45,156 bases of DNA from Eubacteriales bacterium (lineage in GTDB: Bacteria; Bacillota; Clostridia; Lachnospirales; Lachnospiraceae), in the NCBI GenBank assembly GCA_030525875.1, contig JAUNDV010000019.1, forward strand, positions 1-45,156, read 5' to 3'. The notes under the pieces are model-generated. The model searched no databases, was not told where the DNA came from, and saw only the letters and a list, made by a program, of their open reading frames with translations. Both the position numbers and the translations under genes were made by a program. Of the stretch, positions 40,790 through 45,156 are shown one piece after another; the first letter of the stretch is position 1, and each line of letters starts with the position of its first letter.

Positions 40790-41603
40790 GTTTTCTCCTT
40801 CCTTCCCCATGTACGGCATCCAACCGCCTTAAAATAATCAATGTATGCCTATGTCCAGTATCTGTTACTGTAGTCTCAACCCTATTAAGAGTGTATCCAG
40901 GATATTGCCTCTCCCAAAATACAGCATCATCTATATACAGCTTCGATGCATCCTCAAACTTCTTCCTGCTCCATTTTGTGTCATTAGGCTTAGGTGTGAC
41001 CGGCTTTCTAAGGCCTCTTGACTGTCTCCACCTTCTCTTACATCTTTTGTTTTTGCTTATGTACCTAACAAGACTCTCTACGGATCCATGATCAAAGTCC
41101 AGTCTTTCACACCTCGTAAACCCCTTGCCCCATAAATCTTCCAATACTTCTCTTGTTAATCCCTCGGTATGCTCAATTATTCCATGAAAATGATGCCTTC
41201 CAACATGTTCTCCATCCTCTATCGTTGTGTACTCAGCCACAGCTATCCACTTAGGACGCTTTACTTCATGTTTATCACACCATCTATATACCTTCTTGAT
41301 ATAGTTGCTATAATCTCTGTCAACCTGAGCTATATCAGTGCACTCAGGAAGATGCTCCTCATCATATGTCAACGTAAGCGAATAATCATTCTGAGTAAAA
41401 TTAGTATTTACCAACTGCACATGATATCTTTTAGCCCTCTTATCATTATAGTTTTGCTGTGCAAGACTGCTTGCTTCATTTCTCTTAGCTTTATAGGATG
41501 CTCTATGCTGCTTATCAGATATTGGATACAAATCAACTTCCATGTATTTAGCACTATCGTAATTATATCCGCATATATGTTTCTGTTCTCTGATATATTT
41601 CAA
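40767..41603 (-). CDS. HUH endonuclease, rolling-circle replication initiator-like protein
   Basis: This 278-aa protein has the motifs of a Rep-type HUH nuclease. Motif I-like LTLTYDEEHLPE precedes the histidine motif in HVGRHHFHGII (His137-Phe139-His140). The catalytic Tyr is in SLVRYISKNKRCKRRWRQ (Tyr181). It would nick one strand at an origin and stay covalently attached, as P2 protein A does. The start is a TTG at 41603 with AAGGAGG 5 nt upstream. The C-terminus is basic (HGEGRRKRETVRKL). A single-stranded intermediate fits the SSB gene next to it. Confidence 0.87.
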   Translation of the reverse strand: MKYIREQKHICGYNYDSAKYMEVDLYPISDKQHRASYKAKRNEASSLAQQNYNDKRAKRYHVQLVNTNFTQNDYSLTLTYDEEHLPECTDIAQVDRDYSNYIKKVYRWCDKHEVKRPKWIAVAEYTTIEDGEHVGRHHFHGIIEHTEGLTREVLEDLWGKGFTRCERLDFDHGSVESLVRYISKNKRCKRRWRQSRGLRKPVTPKPNDTKWSRKKFEDASKLYIDDAVFWERQYPGYTLNRVETTVTDTGHRHTLIILRRLDAVHGEGRRKRETVRKL

Positions 41604-41746
41604 GGCATCCTCCTTCCTGTATGGCTCTTAAGTTAAGATGGTATACAAGCCCTATATCCGGCTATCTGCCGGTTCTAAAAATTAACGATATTTTTTTTAT
41701 TTTTTAAGAGCGGAATAAAGCTCCGCCCTTTATAATCCCTCTATAT

Positions 41747-42169
41747 TTAATTAAATGGTAAACCTTCATCTTCTATACCATCAGGTATACTCATGAACCC
41801 ATCTCCTACATCTGCTGACGTATAATTGCTAGCATTAGTATTATTGCTGGATTTAGCCTCTGCAAACTCATGTTCCTCTACCACTACATCTGTAGTATAG
41901 ACCTTAGCCCCGGTATCACTATTTGTGTAACTACCTGTTTGTATTCTTCCTACTATCGCAATCTTGGTTCCCTTATTAAGATATGTTTTTGCAAATTCCG
42001 CATTCTTGCCAAATGCCACGCAGCCTATAAAATCTGCTTCTCTCTGTCCCTGCTGGTTTGCTTTCCTACGATCCACAGCTAAAGAATATCTAGCTATACA
42101 TATGCCGTCATTGGTATATCTTATATCCGGATCTCTTGTAAGCCTCCCCATCAACACTACCTTATTCAT
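41747..42169 (-). CDS. ssb: Single-stranded DNA-binding protein
   Basis: The 140-aa protein has the SSB OB-fold signature: VVLMGRLTRDPDIRYTNDGI, SLAVDRRKANQQGQREADFI, and NKGTKIAIVGRIQTGSYTN. A low-complexity linker (SSNNTNASNYTS) leads to the acidic tip DEGLPFN, which recruits repair and replication proteins. A GGAGAGATAAAT site precedes the ATG. The 143-bp gap between it and the Rep gene holds two short hairpins and no gene. Confidence 0.97.
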   Translation of the reverse strand: MNKVVLMGRLTRDPDIRYTNDGICIARYSLAVDRRKANQQGQREADFIGCVAFGKNAEFAKTYLNKGTKIAIVGRIQTGSYTNSDTGAKVYTTDVVVEEHEFAEAKSSNNTNASNYTSADVGDGFMSIPDGIEDEGLPFN

Positions 42170-42194
42170 TTATCTCTCCTATTATTCCCCAATA

Positions 42195-42554
42195 TTAAGA
42201 TTCTAGTACTTCCTTTGTAGTCACTGCTCTCTCCACTTTTATGGTTTCCACTCTATCTGTAATAGCAAACTTAATACCTTTAGATGTTTTAAGTGTCGCA
42301 CTCTTTATTGTTCCCCTAGCTATAGGCTCAATAAATTCCTTAAGAACCCTTCTGACCGTATCTCCATCCTCTTTTGCAAGTTCATTTATATTGTCTTCAG
42401 TAAAGTTAATCTTATCTTTTATTCTCTTTTCTTCTTTTGCACCAACACAGTCACACTCCTCATATGCAAGAGCATTAACTTTATCCTGTTCAAGGTCTTC
42501 CCCTATTACTATTCTGGACTGGCCACAAAATTTACATACTCCTATATACTCCAT
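42195..42554 (-). CDS. Phage protein with N-terminal zinc finger
   Basis: This 119-aa protein has CKFCGQSRIVIG and CDCVGAKEEKR, a Cys4-type finger. A charged helical region (TEDNINELAKEDGDTVRRVL) follows. A C-terminal strand set is TLKTSKGIKFAITDRVETIK. It resembles DNA- or RNA-associated early proteins of clostridial phages; a defined family is not recognised. It overlaps the zinc-ribbon protein gene by 13 bp. Confidence 0.68.
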   Translation of the reverse strand: MEYIGVCKFCGQSRIVIGEDLEQDKVNALAYEECDCVGAKEEKRIKDKINFTEDNINELAKEDGDTVRRVLKEFIEPIARGTIKSATLKTSKGIKFAITDRVETIKVERAVTTKEVLES

Positions 42555-42895
42555 TGCTTACTCCTTCTCTTTATTTTCTTCACTACTGGATCATGGCCTA
42601 AAGTATGATATCTCATCTTCTTAAGGTTAAGTTCCATATCAACCGGGCTTTCACAGTTATTACATCTATAAGTAAACTCACGTGTTCTTATATTTGTTAA
42701 ATAACTGTAGTAATGACCACAGTTATCACACTCAAGATGTACAGGTCTCATTTTTTCAAGTAATGTCACTTCTCCGCACTCATTACATATAGCTGAATAC
42801 GTAACTTGCTTTGCATGGAATCCATACAGCTTTCCACATCCATCACATTTAATAAGTAAGAACCCCTTATAAGGTCCTTCTTTTAGATCTATCAT
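42542..42895 (-). CDS. Double zinc-ribbon phage protein
   Basis: This 117-aa protein has four CxxC motifs: CDGCGKLYGFH and CNECGEVTLL, then CDNCGHYYSYL and CNNCESPVDMEL. That predicts two zinc ribbons. The C-terminus is basic (VVKKIKRRSKQWSI), consistent with nucleic acid binding. It lies in the early operon among unknown genes. Confidence 0.75.
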   Translation of the reverse strand: MIDLKEGPYKGFLLIKCDGCGKLYGFHAKQVTYSAICNECGEVTLLEKMRPVHLECDNCGHYYSYLTNIRTREFTYRCNNCESPVDMELNLKKMRYHTLGHDPVVKKIKRRSKQWSI

Positions 42896-42916
42896 TGTTT
42901 CTCCCCTTTTCTATCT

Positions 42917-43195
42917 TCATCTAACCCACACTTCCAATATCTTCTCATCATCTTCTTCATATTCATTCAGTCTTATAGCAAATCCTGATTTCTTCACTTT
43001 CGTTTCCAAATTTCTTAAGGACTTATCTATCATAACAATGTTAGTCGCTCCTACTCTTACTCCAAACAATCTTGCAACATATAAATCAGGATATTCTATC
43101 GGATGATCGTACACTACCATCGTCAATGTATCATTACATGCACTGCAATATATGTAATCCACTATTATATCTGGTCTATTATTTTTACCTGTCAT
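42917..43195 (-). CDS. 92-aa early phage protein of unknown function
   Basis: I start the protein at the ATG at 43195 (MTGKNNRPDIIVDYIYCSAC), which has GAGGAGATTAA upstream. Longer frames have no site. It contains one CSAC pair, a beta-rich core (TLTMVVYDHPIEYPDLYVAR, LFGVRVGATNIVMIDKSLRN), and an acidic end. No family is recognised. Confidence 0.62.
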   Translation of the reverse strand: MTGKNNRPDIIVDYIYCSACNDTLTMVVYDHPIEYPDLYVARLFGVRVGATNIVMIDKSLRNLETKVKKSGFAIRLNEYEEDDEKILEVWVR

Positions 43196-43221
43196 ATTTA
43201 ATCTCCTCAAATATCCTTTAT

Positions 43222-43419
43222 TTACTTCAACTTTGAAAACCAAATTAACGCAACCATAACGACCCATAATGCAGTGGCCAGTGCTCTGCTATACTCATAC
43301 TTAAGCATTGCAGAAAGCATATATACAATTCCACATGTTATAATCCAGCTACCAAATAATACTGCTGCCACAATTATGGCCAATATCAAGGTTTTAAACA
43401 GTGTCGTTAAAAATTCCAT
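43222..43419 (-). CDS. Small two-helix membrane protein
   Basis: The 65-aa protein starts MEFLTTLFKTLILAIIVAAV and has two membrane segments separated by a short charged loop (MLKYEYSRALATALWVVMV). The start at 43419 has GGAGGAG 10 nt upstream. It may act in membrane exclusion or simply be an unknown early membrane protein. Confidence 0.65.
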   Translation of the reverse strand: MEFLTTLFKTLILAIIVAAVLFGSWIITCGIVYMLSAMLKYEYSRALATALWVVMVALIWFSKLK

Positions 43420-43438
43420 AATCTCTTTACTCCTCCAA

Positions 43439-43651
43439 TCAGTCCATCTCTTCATTCCCATTTAATAACTTACTTAAAATATTCTCTTCTCTTTCCTTAC
43501 TCTCCTCTAACATCATGTCTATTGTTTTATTGCTGTAAGGTAAATGCTTTGTACTCCAATTTGAAAATGTAGCCCCATCTTCAACCATTAACTTGTACTG
43601 ATTAGATCTATGTCTCTTCACTTCCTGTTTACTAATACTCTGAATCTTCAT
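43439..43651 (-). CDS. 70-aa charged protein of unknown function
   Basis: The protein starts MKIQSISKQEVKRHRSNQYK and has a helical acidic tail (MLEESKEREENILSKLLNG). A TGAGGAAAATTAC site precedes the ATG. It overlaps the 63-aa gene upstream by 20 bp. No family is recognised. Confidence 0.6.
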   Translation of the reverse strand: MKIQSISKQEVKRHRSNQYKLMVEDGATFSNWSTKHLPYSNKTIDMMLEESKEREENILSKLLNGNEEMD

Positions 43652-43823
43652 CTGTAATTTTCCTCAAATTCTCAATAGGAACAAACTCTGCCTTATTTCC
43701 AGCTCCGGGCCATAAAACCATTACATATTTTCCTTTTCTGTAAGGCAGCACAATTCCATTTTTGCGACTTTTTCCATTAAGTCTGTCAACTCTATCCCCA
43801 GTTTTTATTAATGTTCTGCTCAA
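43632..43823 (-). CDS. 63-aa SH3/KOW-like small protein
   Basis: This all-beta small protein (KTGDRVDRLNGKSRKNGIVL, then GKYVMVLWPGAGNKAEFVPI) resembles a KOW/SH3-type domain. Its likely TTG start overlaps the stop of the HNH-like gene (TTGA), with GGAAGGAATT upstream. Function is unknown. Confidence 0.6.
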   Translation of the reverse strand: MSRTLIKTGDRVDRLNGKSRKNGIVLPYRKGKYVMVLWPGAGNKAEFVPIENLRKITDEDSEY

Positions 43824-44155
43824 AAGTAATTCCTTCCATATCTTTTAAAAAATTCATTTCTGGCATCTTCCACTGTTCCACCATTATCAGCCAGGTAATT
43901 CCTCTGCCATATTGCTTCACCAAACATCTTAGAAAGCTTTACTGCAATTGAGCTTTCATGAAGGCTATCTTTACCCATCAAATGGCAAGAATCACAAATA
44001 TCAGCAAAAATACCATCTTCATCAGCCTTATCCCTTATAGCTCCATACTCTCCATAAACAAAGTGATGAACCCCATGTGTAGATGGAGTTCCGCAAAATA
44101 TGCAATAGCCTTGATATCCAGGCTGTACTATTTTATTTATTTTCTTACTGCTCAA
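43820..44155 (-). CDS. HNH-like zinc nuclease (NinG/DUF968-like)
   Basis: This 111-aa protein has CIFCGTPSTHGVHHFVYG, then ADICDSCHLMGKDSLHES. The pairs CxxC...HH...CxxCH form a treble-clef HNH-type site. In phages such proteins process recombination intermediates or act in packaging. The tail, NEFFKRYGRNYF, is short. The gene starts with ATGAGC after a GAGGATAAC site. Confidence 0.75.
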   Translation of the reverse strand: MSSKKINKIVQPGYQGYCIFCGTPSTHGVHHFVYGEYGAIRDKADEDGIFADICDSCHLMGKDSLHESSIAVKLSKMFGEAIWQRNYLADNGGTVEDARNEFFKRYGRNYF

Positions 44156-44187
44156 TATTGTTATCCTCTCAATTTTCTGCTAGAATC

Positions 44188-44219
44188 AAAAAGTAATCAT
44201 CGCTAAAAGATTACTTTTT
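44188..44219. terminator. Bidirectional hairpin between early genes
   Basis: AAAAAGTAATC (44188-44198) and GATTACTTTTT (44209-44219) form a perfect 11-bp stem with a 10-nt loop. T tracts lie on each strand. It lies between the 55-aa gene and the HNH-like gene and probably reduces read-through. Confidence 0.75.
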
Positions 44220-44265
44220 AAAGTCCGATAGGTCGTCAATCCTTTAATCGGGCTTTTTTCTTTTT
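44220..44265 (+). terminator. Plus-strand terminator inside the 3' end of the 55-aa gene
   Basis: AAAGTCCGAT (44220-44229) pairs with ATCGGGCTTT (44247-44256, one G-T pair). On the plus strand TTTTTTCTTTTT follows. In the minus direction the stem has a C-A mismatch. No plus-strand gene is seen upstream, so an antisense transcript may end here. Confidence 0.5.
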
Positions 44266-44411
44266 ACAAATTCAAATGTTATCTGGCCATCTTCAATATA
44301 TAGTGAAAAATTTCCATTTTTACATTCCAATATCCTATCAAGCAGATCGTGGTAACATTTTCTTTCCATCATTGCCTTTGATTCGATGTCACTCATTGTC
44401 TCCATCCTCAT
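44244..44411 (-). CDS. 55-aa small phage protein
   Basis: The protein starts MRMETMSDIESKAMMERK and contains CYHDLLDRILECKNGNFSLY, ending FVKRKKPD. The ATG overlaps the stop of the membrane gene upstream (ATGA), with GGAGAGGAG before it. No family is recognised. Confidence 0.65.
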   Translation of the reverse strand: MRMETMSDIESKAMMERKCYHDLLDRILECKNGNFSLYIEDGQITFEFVKRKKPD

Positions 44412-44689
44412 AACTCCTCTCCCAACATCCAGATACCGCCTGCTGCCATAAGTGCCACTGCTGCCGATATCAGAAACATTTTTAACACTGGTACAAAATT
44501 AGCACTGTCAAAGCCACATCCCCAAAACATCATTGATACAAAGCTAAGACCAAGCACCGCTTCAAATACTCTGATCAGTACCGGCTTCACATCCTTACGG
44601 ATCCATACCCTAAACTGTCTAGCAATATAAGCCCTCTTTCTGGCACGTCTGATCATATTCGCTTCTTTTCTTGTTAGATAAGCTCTCAT
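44408..44689 (-). CDS. Small phage membrane protein
   Basis: This 93-aa protein has a very basic N-terminus (MIRRARKRAYIARQFRVWIR) and two membrane segments (VLGLSFVSMMFWGCGFD; MFLISAAVALMAAGGIWML). It is coupled by ATGA overlaps to both neighbours. Function is unknown; possible membrane exclusion or anchoring. Confidence 0.65.
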   Translation of the reverse strand: MRAYLTRKEANMIRRARKRAYIARQFRVWIRKDVKPVLIRVFEAVLGLSFVSMMFWGCGFDSANFVPVLKMFLISAAVALMAAGGIWMLGEEL

Positions 44690-45003
44690 TCCTCTTCCCT
44701 CACTTTTATAAGTTCATGCTCTATCGCCTGTAAGTCCAATATTGCCAGCTCTGTAAATGTTTCCGTATGCCGGCTACTCCCTATATCTTCTCTAAGCTGC
44801 TTAATCCTCTCGACAAGCTCCGCTTCCTCAGCTGTCATAACATCAGCTATTGGCCACTCCGCTTCCTGATATTTGATATAGATGAGCATATTTCTGTAAT
44901 GATTCATAAACCATTTGATCATTGCCTTTGAAAATTTCCTTCTATGGAAAAATACAGAATTCTTTACATCTATAAGGCTTTCCATTATTTCAGAATCTTT
45001 CAT
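44686..45003 (-). CDS. 105-aa early phage protein of unknown function
   Basis: The protein is helical and charged: KNSVFFHRRKFSKAMIKWFM, then VMTAEEAELVERIKQLREDI, and ELAILDLQAIEHELIKVREE. A GGAGAGAGGGG site precedes the ATG. It is the first complete gene of the early operon in the window. No family is recognised. Confidence 0.65.
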   Translation of the reverse strand: MKDSEIMESLIDVKNSVFFHRRKFSKAMIKWFMNHYRNMLIYIKYQEAEWPIADVMTAEEAELVERIKQLREDIGSSRHTETFTELAILDLQAIEHELIKVREEE

Positions 45004-45004
45004 G

Positions 45005-45094
45005 CTATCCCCTCTCTCCTTTGTTATTTAATTCATCCAGGGCCATATTTGCGACTTTTTCAACAAACTCCCAACATGCCTCTGTTCTTTCAAT
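45005..45094 (-). pseudogene. Possible 3' remnant of an upstream early gene
   Basis: The frame reads IERTEACWEFVEKVANMALD and ends NNKGERG just before the 105-aa gene. It is blocked upstream by an in-frame stop at 45095-45097 and lacks a good start codon; an internal ATG lies near 45044. It looks like the tail of a gene cut by a rearrangement that brought in the plus-strand antitoxin gene. It may also be chance. Confidence 0.35.
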
Positions 45095-45130
45095 TCAAAA
45101 GCTTTATAATGGCATAAAGGAGGTGTCTTA

Positions 45131-45156
45131 ATGGCTACAATAACTGTAAGAATATA
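45131..45156 (+). CDS. Start of a DinJ/RelB-type antitoxin gene (cut by window)
   Basis: The first eight codons read MATITVRI, the typical beginning of DinJ/RelB antitoxins. An AAAGGAGGTG site precedes the ATG and a TATAAT lies at 45105-45110. Orientation is opposite to the early operon. Only 26 bp are visible, so the family is suggestive, not proven. Confidence 0.5.
45142..45156. repeat. Right copy of the 15-bp window-terminal repeat
   Basis: This is identical to bases 1-15. It lies in the first codons of the antitoxin gene. Joining the two copies would break both rnfD and the antitoxin (the joined frame gives MATITVRI then a stop), so a functional attachment core is doubtful. Confidence 0.9.

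Noticed and set aside
1-45156. Complete circular phage or plasmid genome
   Set aside because: The left 6.4 kb is host metabolism, rnfD and an antitoxin are cut at the ends, and no integrase or repressor region is present, so it is a chromosomal window with an incomplete prophage.

Overview
The window looks like a low-GC Gram-positive anaerobe of the Clostridia, most likely a Lachnospiraceae member. The evidence is AT-rich DNA, GGAGG-type ribosome binding sites, TTG/GTG starts, and energy genes typical of that group: RnfC/RnfD, a multi-cluster [FeFe] hydrogenase and a NuoF/GltD-type flavoprotein. The genus cannot be fixed from the sequence alone.

Layout. (1) 1-6460 is host chromosome: the 5' part of rnfD, rnfC, a divergent 80-aa protein gene, then a two-gene operon of NuoF/GltD-like flavoprotein and [FeFe] hydrogenase. 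(2) 6461-8540 is a junction zone. It holds a strong terminator, inverted repeats, a short tRNA-3'-end-like sequence that may be an attachment site, an XRE regulator, a candidate type I toxin-antitoxin locus and a HicAB module. (3) 8540-31961 is the late region of a contractile-tailed prophage, all on the minus strand. Read in transcription order it has two small-terminase-like genes, large terminase, head-joining protein, lambda-type portal, ClpP-like protease, decoration protein, capsid and connectors. A P2-type tail follows: sheath, tube, E/E+E' with a -1 frameshift site, tape measure, X, D, V, U, W, J, I and fibre. Membrane/holin proteins and an endolysin end the region. (4) 31962-32441 is a gene-free region with four perfectly phased 10-bp repeats, a candidate packaging site. 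(5) 32442-39247 is an accessory island. It carries an RHH regulator with a palindromic operator, a plus-strand set of small genes including a J-domain protein, two tandem three-gene RHH-RelB-RelE cassettes, and a three-gene operon of ImmA/IrrE peptidase, class III nucleotide cyclase fused to a Nudix-like domain, and three-helix membrane protein. (6) 39248-45003 is the early/middle prophage region: ArpU-type regulator, HUH replication initiator, SSB, zinc-ribbon proteins, an HNH-like protein and small unknown proteins. (7) The right edge cuts through the start of a plus-strand DinJ/RelB-like antitoxin.

The most interesting system is the operon at 36469-39027. The cyclase and membrane gene match the architecture of Pycsar anti-phage defence (PycC plus PycTM). 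Two features are unusual: a C-terminal Nudix fold with a degenerate catalytic box, and an overlapping upstream metallopeptidase gene. The operon has its own extended -10 promoter and is insulated by a terminator from the phage operon upstream. It probably acts as superinfection defence carried by the prophage.

No integrase or CI-type repressor region is visible, so the prophage probably continues beyond the right edge. A 15-bp identical sequence at both window termini probably reflects how the window was delimited; it is unlikely to be the true att site.
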